The notes under the pieces were generated by a model. That model made no database searches. It saw only the letters and a program-made list of their open reading frames with translations, and was not told where the DNA came from. Positions 10,449 through 21,170 of a DNA stretch of 64,000 nucleotides are shown here, one piece after another. The translations under genes were made by a program, and so were the position numbers. The stretch is from Sequoia sempervirens (Eukaryota; Streptophyta; Pinopsida; Cupressales; Cupressaceae), in assembly GCA_007258455.2 (NCBI GenBank), contig VDFB02321250.1, positions 62,001 through 126,000 on the forward strand, given 5' to 3'. The first letter of the stretch is position 1, and every line of letters starts with the position of its first letter.

Positions 10449-10544
10449 AAAAAAAAAAATTAATATTTTTGATAGGCAAGTTGCTACCAAGGGGGCAACT
10501 CCCATAGGATATATGAAAACAAAAATATAAGGAAGGCTTCAGAC
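10449..10544 (-). repeat. 3' UTR and tail of LINE J
   Basis: On the minus strand this reads ..TATGGGAGTTGCCCCCTTGG.. followed by AACTTGCC and then a T/A-rich tail. That is the style of plant L1-like 3' ends. It continues, across hAT2, the LINE sequence at 11284 and above: the bases ending at 10544 and those beginning at 11284 share the duplicated CTTCAGA(C/T) target. Confidence 0.5.
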
Positions 10545-11283
10545 CAGTGTTCCACGGGGACGTGTCCCCTCGGAAAAACCACCTGTTTTTGAGACGGGGA
10601 GACGTCCCTCCGCCGTCCCCCTGAAGTCTCCCCCTGGAGGGAGACGTTTCCCATGGGAGACTCCAAGGAAACTTCTGGGAGACTTCCAAATGTCCCCTCC
10701 ACCCAAGGAAACTCCGAGACGTCCCCCTGAAAATGCATTGATTTTAGTCAAAAAATTAAAAAACAAATTAAAGTTTAAGTTTAATGTTTAATTAAATTAA
10801 TTTTTTAAAATCAATCATTTGACTTTATTGAAGTTTGAAGTTTGAACATTGATGATACAATGATACTTGATTGTAATTATGATTCATGAATCATGATTAT
10901 AAAATTCAAATTATGAAACATCTAGTTCTTGTTGCATTTTCCAATGTCTATATTTACATTTTGATTTTCAATGTTTAGTGGTTCACTAGTTCAATGAAAT
11001 GATAAGATATATCATTGCAATGTGTTACTGTGTTTAAACTTTTAAGTTTTAAGTTTTGTTTATATGTGTTAACTTTACTTATTCCTTAGGCTTCTACAAT
11101 TATATAATTATATTGTTATACATCTTTTTATAACTAATTTTTTAAGTACTATATGTATTTCAGCGTCGCCCCCCCCGCCGCCGTCCCCCTGCCGTCCCCA
11201 AACTTAGGTCCCCTGTCTCCTATTCTGGAAACACGTCCCCCGCCATACCCCCATCCCCGTCCCCGAAACTCCATGGAACACTG
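10545..11283. mobile_element. hAT2: 739-bp non-autonomous hAT element
   Basis: TIRs CAGTGTTCCACGG (10545) and TCCATGGAACACTG (ending 11283) match those of hAT1. The element is flanked by an 8-bp duplication CTTCAGAC (10537-10544)/CTTCAGAT (11284-11291), with one mismatch. Both ends are dense in GTCCCC/GGGGAC words (10550-10735 and 11165-11270), and the middle is A/T-rich with no transposase. It is therefore a deletion derivative or MITE-like relative, mobilisable in principle by an hAT1-type transposase. It sits inside the LINE J 3' region. Confidence 0.92.
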
Positions 11284-11459
11284 CTTCAGATCCTTGGAAA
11301 TGGGGAGAATATGACAAAGAAAGTCTGAAGAAACTAGAGAAGAGATTAGAAACCAGAGACTCAGAATGAGGGGAACTAATAATCTTTAAGAAAACCAATT
11401 TGACATCACCAGAAAAGAACAAGAAAGACCATCACCCTTCACCTTATTCCTTTGGGAGC

Positions 11460-12566
11460 ATTTCTTATTTTGCTTCTACTTGCTCCTTCTGAAAAGAGCA
11501 ACCATTATCCACTGTGTGCCCTCATCCACTGCCTCTCGAGCTTCCAGTCTAAACTTTTCCACTTCAGTTTTCCTGCCTCTCCTCTTGCCAGATGAGCCAG
11601 TGTTAGGTTTGTTTATCAAACTGGCAGTGACCAATTCATCTTCTTTCTCTAGAGCTTCTAAAGCATGCTCATTAGAGAGGGCCTTAAAGAATTTTTTCTT
11701 TTCCTCTAGAATTTGATTCGAACCGTCTTTAAGACCTGCCGGATCTTTTGCAACAGGTGGGACCACAACTTCAAAGGGCTTTGAAGAAGAGCCAATCCAA
11801 TGGTCACATTATGATATGTGGGAGGTGAGGGTCTGTCCATGAATTTCCTATGGTTGCACAAAATAAAATCTTTGTTTGGGCTGCTAGCTTTTCAAACCCA
11901 CTTCTTAAGATCAGAAGATCTGAGACTAGGAACAACACTGGCGGAACAAGCTATGATTTTGTGACTAATCTGAACATCTGAAACAATGCTTGGGCAAACC
12001 TTCATAATTTATATATTGGATCCAGGGGCCCTGAGAAGAGTGAATTCTGATTGTGTGAGTAACTGGCTTTGAGATATCAATCATTGCACACACTCTCACA
12101 TATTTTCTTGGAAGGATCTGCATGTTCTGTGTTCAGTTGAACAAATTCACCCACATTACTGATCAGAGTTTGAATAAGTCTAGGGTCACACAACACCAAA
12201 CTGAGATTATACAGAAGAAATCCAGACTGGAAAGTTGTTAATAATCTTCATAGCTGGATCAAAGAAAGGGGATCACTGCATTGTGAACAACCTTGATTTC
12301 CCATAGAACCACAGGCCATGCTCCAGAACAAATCTGCAGTCACTAACAGATACAAATTTGACAAGGAAAAAACCATGATCAGGCAGTTCCACGGAGGGTG
12401 TCTCCAAATTACTCCAATTCACTTCAGTCCAGGATAAGAAAATTGACACTTGAGGTTGCTTCCCAAATAATCTGAAAATTAGTGAACTGCAACCAATGCT
12501 ATCAGACATGGCATTGACATATCCATTGAGGATGTGAAAATCAAACGGATCTGCATCCAGAAACAC
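11460..12566 (-). pseudogene. LINE J ORF1 relic: DUF4283 domain and zinc knuckle
   Basis: Minus-strand remains of the nucleic-acid-binding first ORF of a plant L1-type element. 12566-12273 is an intact DUF4283-like stretch with LPDHGFFLVKF and VLEHGLWFYGK. After a frame change, PVWI begins the linker. Near 12010-11940, YEGLPKHCFRC followed by a His and CC resembles the CCHC knuckle, interrupted by one stop. 11766-11476 is a basic region including GKRRGRKTEVEKF and EAVDEGTQ, as in LINE ORF1 C-termini. No endonuclease or reverse transcriptase follows. After about 170 bp hAT2 intervenes (11283-10545), and then the 3' tail appears. Confidence 0.7.
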
Positions 12567-12768
12567 CTACGTATCACCCAACAAAAAAGCAATGGTTATA
12601 GCATATGTTTATATGTTTAAACATTTTAGTATTTTACATTCTTTAAAGTTGCATATTCATTATATGATTATTATTTCCTAAATTTAAATTATATATAAAT
12701 ATTTTTTATATTTTTGTAATCTCCAAATACCTCTCCCTTTTTTGAAATTGGCGTATTAGTACCCATAT

Positions 12769-14439
12769 TTGTGTTCAGTACCAGTACTGGTCCCTGTCTA
12801 TATATATAACACAATTTTTTAATACATACAAGTTTGTAAGGGAAATGAAAATTTCCTTAGGGTTGACTGGGTTATTAAGATGCATCACACAAGCATAAAT
12901 AAATATAAACAATGGTACTTAGCTCTATGACCGTAGAGTGCACTAAACCTTATGTAGAATTGAATCTGATATGCCTTGGGATCAGGATCAGTAGGTAATA
13001 ATTTGGTGTTTGTCTTGGTCCTTGGAATTAGAAAATTTTGTTTACTCTGTGCAGCGATGAATCCAGAGATTAGGGACATGTGTGTGGTTGCAGATTTGTC
13101 TTGCACCTGTGAACTTGTATTGTGAAATCTGCAAACTTCTTTTCTTCACCTCACCTGATTTTCCTTGGCTTCCTCTACTTCTTTTGATACCTAAAGGGTT
13201 GACAGTGTTTAGAGATACCTCGGTATGATCGTCGGTATGTCACAAGGGGACATGTTCTCCTAGATCAACATGTGAATTTTTTTGTACAAGTTAAAAAACA
13301 ACTCTCTTCAGACATGCATATGCTTCTAAGAATGTTCATGTAGATCTAAATTCCTTTTAGTGCAACAATTTAAGTGTTGTAATACAAATGATTATTTGAT
13401 TTTTTGATGATCAAAATGAAGCATTGACTACTTTTAAATACAAGGACATATCAACATGTTGTGAGAGTTTCTGTCTAGTTAGTCCTAGGAAGTAAGTTAT
13501 AGGTGGGAGTTGTGTCAAATTTGAATTTTAAATTTTAAATTTGGGAAGGATGAGTCTATGGCTGAGAATTTCCCTGTGAGTGCAACTTGTCGTGGAATAT
13601 GAAAGGGTTCAAATCAAAGAGGGTAATGCATATAGAATCTAGATGTAATAAATAAGCAGATAAGGGGATGCATAGAGATGCGTAAACATTTGGATGGGGG
13701 TAAGTGATAAGTGTATTGGAATATGTATAATGGATGGGTAGGTGGCATGGGATAAAAGATCAGACTTTAACCAAAATTATGCCATTTGACAATGTAAATG
13801 TATTAAGGCACTCTCCTCAAAATGGGCCAGAACTAAATGGAAAATGGCTTGGGTGTGCAAATTTCACCATTACAAGTTTAAAGGCATACATTTTTCACAG
13901 TTCATAATAATAGCTTGAAATGTTTTGCATTTTTTCTACATCAACATTTTGGATCACATTCCATGAGCCATCATCAGATTTTCTGATCAATAGACTCTTG
14001 AGTGCTGATAGATTCTGGTTGCACTGGTGGGATGTTGATGCCTGAGATGCCACACAGTTTGACGAGGAGACACATGACAGATTAAATTGGGGTTCTATTG
14101 GATGAGGCAGTCCCTCATATTGGCAGTGACTTGATTCAAACTCTGATTTTGATGTAGGTGAAGATGACGTAGAGGAATAGCAGCAGTTGATCTAGTTGTC
14201 TACATTTTGTCATTTTGTACTTGTAGCCTTTTGACCTTTTCATTTTGTTGTATATGCACATTGGCAATGAAAACTCTAGTGATGATTAGACATTGAAATT
14301 TTGTTAATTTGTGTGTCAACTTATGAATTTTCAATTCAGCTCTAATGTTTCATTATCATAAGCCTCCCATTACCCATCGTTCAAAAAACGTGTACCTGCT
14401 TTTCCTGTGTCCCCATCCCAGTAACGGCATGGAACATAG
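12769..14439 (+). mobile_element. hAT3: probable third hAT relic
   Basis: The 3' end is the better-supported part. Near 14130-14175 an acidic coding tail (SDFDVGEDDVEE then stop) resembles the hAT1 transposase C-terminus. It is followed by CTACATTTTGTCATTTTGTACTT, very close to the hAT1 3' UTR at 9757. It ends with TGTCCCCATCCCAG.. GGCATGGAACATAG at 14408-14439. The proposed 5' end at 12769 (GTGTTCAGTACCAGTACTGG) matches the complement of that terminus only loosely, and the flanking 8-mers do not match. The 5' boundary may be wrong. Confidence 0.45.
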
Positions 14440-15430
14440 GGTATAACTGAATAGTCAAAGGCCACCCAGCTTGATTTGTTTGCACCTTTCTGGTCATGGT
14501 AATTCTTATTCCTTGCCTCGATATCTATGACATCCAATTGTACCCTATTCATGTATCTTTGAATAGAAGTAGCAGATAATTGCTAAATGTCTTTCACTAC
14601 CTTTTTTCTATTGTGTATAAGATTATGTGTTTTCTTTTCTGTTGCATTAATCTATAAACCCGTCTTTTACTAAAGATTGGTTTGTCCCCTGGACCACTTG
14701 GAGTCCAGATCAACATATCTTGAATGTCAATTAATTAATCATGTGTGACCAGTCTTATATTTTGATCATTTAAAATAAATGTACTTGTTGAGGTTACTTA
14801 AGTATATCTTGCTTTGTACGTTGTGTTCCTGTACGTGATATCACGATCGAATTTCCATTTACATGTCTGATTTGTTGCACCATTGAACTTGTAATCCTAG
14901 ATCTTATGGATGTCTCGCTAACAGTGGCACACATCTTTAGTCCCAAAATCTTGCATGGAGATTCTAATAGTATTCCACACATGTTGAGATTTCTATCTTT
15001 ATGTCCTGGGATTTTTAATTGTTTAGGAATAAGAGTAAGTTTAGTATAAGAAAAAATGAGTGCAAATCTAATGACATGTAAAATGAGTAATCAACTAGTA
15101 TTTACGCATGAATATTTGGGCTCTCTTTGCCAAGTAGGCATGCTTGTTAATTTTCCAGTTTCGGCTACCAATTTTGGTTCCTCCATGTACGACTGTGGTG
15201 ATGTTTAAAGTGCTACATTGTCCGGAGGATCATTTGGCAACTTAAAGTATATTTATATTAGAATAATTGGCAGCTTTAATAATTTGATGCTTTTATTCAG
15301 AACATTTAGCACTCCATTTATTTTGTATGCCCATACAATATGGGCTCTCTATGGGGCATGATCGGTATTCTCAATGCACGGAACTACAATCCTGTATTGG
15401 CAATTTAGCAAAAGCAAGATTTGATTATTT
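14440..15430 (+). other. Intronic sequence upstream of the PAF last exon
   Basis: About 1 kb of A/T-rich sequence with no coding segment resembling earlier proteasome alpha exons. It is assumed to be the last intron because a good acceptor follows. Confidence 0.45.
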
Positions 15431-15445
15431 TACATTTCTTGGCAG
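15431..15445 (+). promoter_or_regulatory. 3' splice site of the PAF last exon
   Basis: A pyrimidine-rich TACATTTCTTGGCAG lies directly before the conserved coding sequence. The AG at 15444-15445 leaves the reading frame in phase 0 with Val as the first codon. Confidence 0.8.
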
Positions 15446-15904
15446 GTATGCACTCAGCGTTCTTGGAAGCGGCCATATGGTGTGGGTCTGCTTGTTGCCG
15501 GATTAGATGAAGCAGGACCTCATCTTTACCAGAACTGCCCTTCTGGAAATTATTTTGAATATCAAGCATATGCCATAGGTGCTCGCTCCCAAGCAGGGAA
15601 AACTTACTTGGAAAGAAAATTCGAGACATTCCCAGACTGCTCGCGTGATGAACTTATTCGACATGGTATAATGTCAGTCAAGGAATGCTTACAAGAAGGC
15701 AAACTTAATGGTGCTAACTGTAATGTTGCTATTGTGGGAATTGGAGAGGCATTCACTGTTCTTGATCACAAAACAGTCCAGGACATCATTGATTCGCTGG
15801 AGGATAAGAAAGATGAAACCCCAATTGATGCAGCTTCAGTTGAAGGCGAACAAGGTGCGACACAAGACGATACAGATCAAGGTGTAGCTCCAATGGAGAC
15901 CTAA
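15446..15904 (+). CDS. PAF1: Proteasome subunit alpha type (PAF/PSMA1), last exon
   Basis: Encodes the C-terminal ~152 residues of a 20S proteasome alpha-ring subunit (plant PAF; PSMA1, alpha-6 in systematic naming). It is a structural, non-catalytic part of the core particle gate and ring in cytosol and nucleus. The exon opens [20 protein letters not shown] and continues with [15 protein letters not shown] sequence (here [20 protein letters not shown]), the alpha-fold core of this subunit. The tail is acidic and low-complexity and ends APMET with TAA at 15902-15904. Plant PAF proteins end similarly, in APME plus one residue. The frame is fully open across 459 bases, so this exon looks intact. 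It holds no start codon; the N-terminal ~60% of the protein must come from upstream exons, none of which I can find in bases 1-15445. Either the intron is very long and TE-filled, or this is an orphan 3' gene fragment. Confidence 0.93.
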   Translation, partial: VCTQRSWKRPYGVGLLVAGLDEAGPHLYQNCPSGNYFEYQAYAIGARSQAGKTYLERKFETFPDCSRDELIRHGIMSVKECLQEGKLNGANCNVAIVGIGEAFTVLDHKTVQDIIDSLEDKKDETPIDAASVEGEQGATQDDTDQGVAPMET

Positions 15905-16430
15905 TCTTAGGAAGAATATTTTGGTTGATATTCTACTTCTGAGAACGCAAGGCACGTGTCCCCAAAACTACCAAAGCAAATTTTCTCCCAAGGTTCAGCT
16001 TTTGATACACGATTTTGTTATTGTTTTCTGTTGTAGTTGATATACTTGGCCTTTTGCATCTAATAATGCTTTTCCTCTTATATCGTGGTATTAATTCTTC
16101 TCTTGAACCCTCAGAATTCTGCTTTTTGATTGCATATTCTGAAGAAGTGACTTCACTTAAAGAGATACTTTTATTTATTTATGCTATTAATGGACAACAA
16201 ACTTTTTAAAATATATCTGTGCTGAAGTTTGTCAATGTTGCAATTGCTAAAAGCTGTACTGTTCTGTTGGTGTATTCGTGTGCATTGAATCATGATGGAA
16301 TAACAGAATCAATGATCAAACAGCTCAGTTTTAGTGCTTGCTTTTGTACTATATCCTATCTTGGCCACAGAGCTGCAATGCAAGCTTTTCAACTCATCAT
16401 TGATCGTATATAGCTTTTGTACATAATATG
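15905..16430 (+). other. Likely 3' UTR and downstream flank of PAF
   Basis: T-rich sequence following the stop codon, typical of a plant 3' UTR. Two short incidental frames (16015-16209, 16219-16413) have no recognisable content. No unambiguous poly(A) signal was chosen. Confidence 0.45.
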
Positions 16431-18369
16431 GTTGTTTGATTTTGAATGGAGTATTATATTCTGCTAGATTAATCAAAATAACTTAGAATACAAAATGGAT
16501 ACTGTTTGTAACCATGTAAAAAGCTACAAGAAACTAAGAAATTGCTGACTTCTCGGGTCTTATGTTTTTTTGATGTTCAACCGTATTAACAGCACATTGA
16601 GAAGCGTTTTCTGTTAACCATCTGCTGATTTTCAGTTTGTCTCTAAATGATGATTGAGATGATGATTGAGGGGGCAATTTGAATCTCGTTTTTAAAATTC
16701 GCACCTCTGTTGTTTAGGAAGGGTGCTGTTAAATAAACTAAAATACAATGCAGGCGATTCTTTAATGTCTATGTAGACAACTAATCGATATTGTGTTTTT
16801 TAATGCAGAGGTCTCTCACTTCGATTTTGCCTGGCAGTTTTTTGATGAGAGATTTCAACTTAAGAAAACAACTCTTCACATTTTATATGTACGATCAAGT
16901 AATACATTATTCATTCAATCGGCAATTAAACTAGTATAGATATCTTAAATATATGAAGACAATAGTCTTGAGTTATTTTATATACTTGAAAGAGTTAGTT
17001 TATTTTATTTACCACATATATACATGGGCACAAATTTTAGTCTTTGTTTTTATTATTTTTAAATTATTTTTATTGTTTATTTGTAAAACTATTTTTAAGT
17101 AATACACTTGACTCTTACATTTTTGTGTAGGTTTTTTTTAATTTTAGTTTTTATTTTATAATAAAACTATCATTCATTCTTTTGGTATTTCTTTTATTTA
17201 TTTTTTCACTTTCAAAAATATAAGAAATAGTGTGTATTTATATGTTACATTTTAATAGTTGCATATATATTTTAATAATTTCATCTCTTTGTATTAAAAA
17301 ATAGACATCTTGTTAAATTGTCATTCATATATGTATATATATTTATTTGATGGGCAGATAGGCAGATGGGCAATGTCTAATTTGAAAGCAAAAGTATTAA
17401 TAAGATATATGAAATAGAGCAAAATGTTTTATAATCTACACATCTAGATAATATGGCTTTTAATTGATGGAACAATCAATAACATAAAAGTATGGTTGTT
17501 AGATAAGTATATGCTAGAAATTATATAATTTTTGGATTTAAGATTTTAGTATTCAACGTTGTTGTAAATATATGTAATTTTAACTATATAATATTGTCAT
17601 ACGTATACTTAAACAATGTTAGATTTTTTTGTAGTGGGAATTTAGAAGATGCCTTGGGAAGATTTATGGAGGGGAAAAATCTGACAAAGAGTCAATGATT
17701 GAGGTGGAGAGGAGTGAGAAAAAGGTTTTTGAATAGGGGTTGAGTGGGACGACAATGATGAAGATGTAGAGGAAGATAGTTGGTCAAGGATGAATAAAAT
17801 GGCAAGTGGTATGAGGAGGAAGAGCTTGCATCGGATCTTTGGTTATAAGGTTGTCATTTAGTTTGTGAATGGCATGCTTTTCTTTCTTCACTTATTGTTT
17901 TGTCTAGTAATTTGTTGGGCATGCTTTGGTGAAGGTTAAAGGGGTGTTTGCCCTTGTTAGTTTGAGGGGTGTTTGCCCCCATTAGTCTGAGGAGTGTTGT
18001 TTTTCCCCTTGATCACATGAGTGTGGATGTGTGTCCTAATGTGACTTTTGTGTATGGTCTACCTCTTGCATCAACGTATGTGTATTTGAAGGCATTTGAA
18101 GTGGTTAGTTTGTTCTTCATTGGATTTGATGTGGATAAAGATCGTGGATTAGTGCATTGTGGCTTGGTGAAGGGTTGATTGTTGTGGGTGGTGTTCCTTT
18201 GGAGTTGCCAACTCATAGTGATGCTAGTTTTAGCCATGAGGATATTTCTAGGTTGGTGGTAGTGCCCTCACTATTTGTTTGTGACCTAAAGGGTGAGGGG
18301 CCTAATTCCTAGTTAGACTTGGTTTCTAATTTGGGAGTTGCTACTTGAAAGGTTTGTGTGGTCCAAATC
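16431..18369. other. AT-rich non-coding stretch
   Basis: Strongly A/T-rich, especially 16980-17640 with runs of T and TATATA. Near 17940-17998 a GGGGTGTTTGCCC word is repeated, giving a short local duplication. I see no gene, RNA or clear element. Confidence 0.5.
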
Positions 18370-19115
18370 TTGGGTTGATGCGATTGGTTATAAGAGTTGA
18401 TCAACTCCATAGTAGCCCAGGGATCCCAACCAACCAAAACAACTTTACACACAAGAGAAGTAATGGAAATGCTATAAAGCTATAAAGTTCATTAGATGTA
18501 AAAATGAAATAGATACATTGTACAATGAAGAAACCTTTGTTATAAAGAGACAAAATCTTAGATGAAACTCTAGGACATATGAAGGTCATGACAAACATCT
18601 TAATCTTATGACATGAGACACAAAAAGAAAATGATCCAAGTTTAAGTGTGCAAGTGCGAATATGACCTTATATAAAATTAATGATGTAACATACCTTGTT
18701 CACATCAACACCCTCACTTAAGTGCAACTTAGGGAGTATTATAAAATACAAAGATGCAAGGATGGTTCTTAATTATAAGGCCATGTTAGGTACCTATGTA
18801 CAAATAAATCTCTCACAAAGTAAAGAAAAAAAACCTCTAAGAAAAAATACTCCAAAACAAAAAAGATGCAAATAAACATTTTACAAGTGAAAGACAAAAT
18901 GAGAACTCAACATGATCCCCCAAGGATTACTTTTATCGCCAATGTACAATATATGTTCTCCATATAATAGAGAAAGAGAGACAAACTATATAGTCCCCTC
19001 ACAATGTATAATCTCTTTTAGTGATGTTAGATCCTCATCAAAGGATGATTAAGATCCAAGAATGTTGAACATTCTTCCATTTGGGAAGAAATAAAACTTA
19101 AGTAGAGATGGAGAA
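18370..19115 (-). mobile_element. Copia G1: 3' LTR and adjoining interior relic
   Basis: CACATCAACA ending at 18710 followed by CCCTCACTTAAG (18711-18722) reads on the minus strand as a polypurine tract plus LTR start TGTTGATG. The interior beyond it (TTAAGTGCAACTTAGGGAG.., AGGTACC, AATCTCTCACAAAGT) parallels the sequences at 20703-20960 and 60730-60960, so the three are one copia family. The outer LTR end is not clear and is placed by eye. No coding domain remains. Confidence 0.6.
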
Positions 19116-19132
19116 TGTCTTTCCATGATGTT

Positions 19133-19322
19133 TTTGATTAAATAAGCAACATTTACAAGGTGTTGTACCCTTCACACTGAAAGCCCAAAGGGCTAAAAAG
19201 AAGCTAGTTCAAACCAGAACATGAACTAGGAGAAAAATAAATAGGAGCCATCAGAGCCCGACAAAACAGGCCAAACAGGCCACAACAGAAACAATTGACA
19301 AACAGTTGTTGAACAACAAACG
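19133..19322 (-). mobile_element. 5'-truncated LINE 3' end, 190 bp, with 17-bp target duplication
   Basis: The word TGTCTTTCCATGATGTT occurs at 19116-19132 and again at 19323-19339, flanking a 190-bp insert. On the minus strand the insert ends AGCCCTTTGGGCTTTCAGTG.. then TTGTAAATG and TTGCTTATTTAATCAAA, the form of plant L1 3' UTRs. Long target duplications with 5' truncation are the mark of target-primed reverse transcription. It interrupts decayed sequence next to Copia G1. Confidence 0.75.
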
Positions 19323-19339
19323 TGTCTTTCCATGATGTT

Positions 19340-20429
19340 ATTTCTAAACTTTGCTCAAGTATTAGCATATCTATATGAAAATATGCCACAATCAAATTAG
19401 GTACAAATACAATAAATGAAGGTGAGAAGCTAGGACCATGTGTAAGTGAATGAAGAACAAGATCCAAAGATGAAGATAGTGTGACAATAGGTATGATGAG
19501 ATTGTTATCAAAGAGGAGATGGATGTCCTCAAGTGCGTTTGAAATTTTGGTAAGATGAGACTCACAAAGAAAACCTACAGTATTTGTCAAGTACTCATCC
19601 TAATATACCGAATCTAGAAGACTATGATGTACTTGCTACAAAGAATGACTTAAAGTAACTAAGAGATGGAGATGTGATCTCAATGTATGCTATTCAACTA
19701 TATTGGGTATCTCATGATGATATGTCCACACAAAATGTCTAACTATGAACACCTAGAAATCTATCTGCTAATCCTAGCATGCATAAGTCTTAGCCTTAGG
19801 ATATTGATTCATAGATAAAGAAGATGGAAGTCTCTAAAACTAGATTAGGAATCATAAAAGCCAAAGAATCAATGGATATATTTGTAGGAAAAGGAGCATA
19901 AGGAGAAGCCTTAATCTCATCACAACTATCAAGACCTACCAAATAATCAAGTTGCTCTTATATATTATCAACATATGGTAGGTTATCATAATCATCAAGG
20001 GGTATAAGATTACCCATAATAGGTTCAGCTGGGCATGGAGAGAGATGTGGGTCTCCAAAGAGCTCCCAAATTACAATCCAAAGAGTGCGTGGGCACTCAA
20101 GATGTGGGATATAACACAATGTTAAAATCAATGTTGCTACCAATCAATCTAAGGACACGATCATTCTTGATTTGCATCCAATTAGGTGTACCTAGTTTAA
20201 GGACAAATCCATAGACATGGGGCAAGAGCTGAAGCCACCTAAGATGTTTTAGGATGTTGCCTTGCCAAGACTTATAGTTCTCTTTGTTCATGGGAAAACA
20301 CATGATTTTAGAATGATAGAATCCTATTATACGTGAGAACTCGCTAATATTTTTTGGATCAAATGCTTGTATTGGTTTGAGCCACATGGGTCAAACACAT
20401 GCACACTCTTAGCTGCAAGCTAAATTAAA
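19340..20429. other. Unassigned sequence between two copia relics
   Basis: Contains a minus-strand open stretch (20387-20097, starting MWLKPIQAFDPKNISEFSR) and more diverged minus-strand frames near 19900-19950. None shows a domain I recognise. It may be part of the interior of the same decayed retroelements. Confidence 0.35.
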
Positions 20430-20960
20430 AAACACATAATGTAAAGTAGAAATGGAAATACACAAAAATGGATATAACAATGTTGTATGAAGCTATGAAA
20501 TGAGATGTACATATAGGAGAGGGAAGAAATTGCCACCCATAATAGTGGAGAAGAATGGCTAGTTGACTCCCACTAATTGAGACTGGTGGCGAGTTAACTT
20601 CCTCAAGACTAGCAAGAGGTGGTGAGATAATTCCCACTAAGTAGGACACCTAAGTAGGCTTAATGCCACATAGAGTGCAATAAGATAATATCTACACTAA
20701 TACCCCTCTTTAAGCATAGTTTAGGTGGCACAAAAAAATGGGTCTTGATAACTAGGCCTAATGAGGTACCCAAGTACAATGCAATCTCTCATAAAGTGGA
20801 GAAAGGGAGAAAACCCAGTGGAAAAAAATACTCCCCCCAAAAGAGAGAAAAGGAGAGGAGGACTAGAAGGCCTCCTCCAAAAATGATGTTGTTGCTGAAG
20901 TAGACTACACCCCAAGAAGAGCTTGTAGATGAATGTGTAGAGGAGGGGGACTGACTGCCC
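20430..20960 (-). mobile_element. Copia G2: 3' LTR end and interior relic
   Basis: ..CTACACTAATA ends at 20702, followed by CCCCTCTTTAA (20703-20713), the complement of a polypurine tract. The interior words GAGGTACCCAAGTACAATGC and AATCTCTCATAAAGTGGAG match Copia E at 60824-60870 and, less well, G1. The LTR terminus has changed from TGTTAG to TATTAG. There are no coding remains, and the left LTR end is uncertain. Confidence 0.6.
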
Positions 20961-21170
20961 TAATCTATCTCAAGCTAGAAAAATGCTTTAAAAAGGTTTA
21001 AGGTTTAAGGGGCTGAAAAGGCAGGACAACTGGTCTGCCATTATCCTTTTTCCAACTTGAATGTCTCAAGGGGTCAAACGAACCGAGAACAAAATACCCA
21101 ACTCCAAAAAAAACAAACCCAACTCCTTTCCTGAAAAAAGAAAGCAAAGATCAACATGCATTGGAATTTT

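Noticed and set aside
10399..10766. Overlapping minus-strand open frames near hAT2
   Set aside because: They read through GTCCC-rich subterminal repeats of a non-autonomous element and cross the TIR; no known protein.
13201..13260. CAGTGTTTAGAGATACC considered as a hAT 5' terminus
   Set aside because: Only the first seven bases match the CAGTGTTCC terminus, and no GTCCC-rich subterminal region or target duplication follows.
16015..16413. Two short open frames after the PAF stop codon
   Set aside because: Hydrophobic T-rich translations of the 3' UTR without similarity or codon bias.
19200..19215. GTTCAAACC considered as a SINE B box in the 190-bp insert
   Set aside because: No A box at the right distance, and the minus-strand 3' end is that of a LINE, so the match is probably chance.
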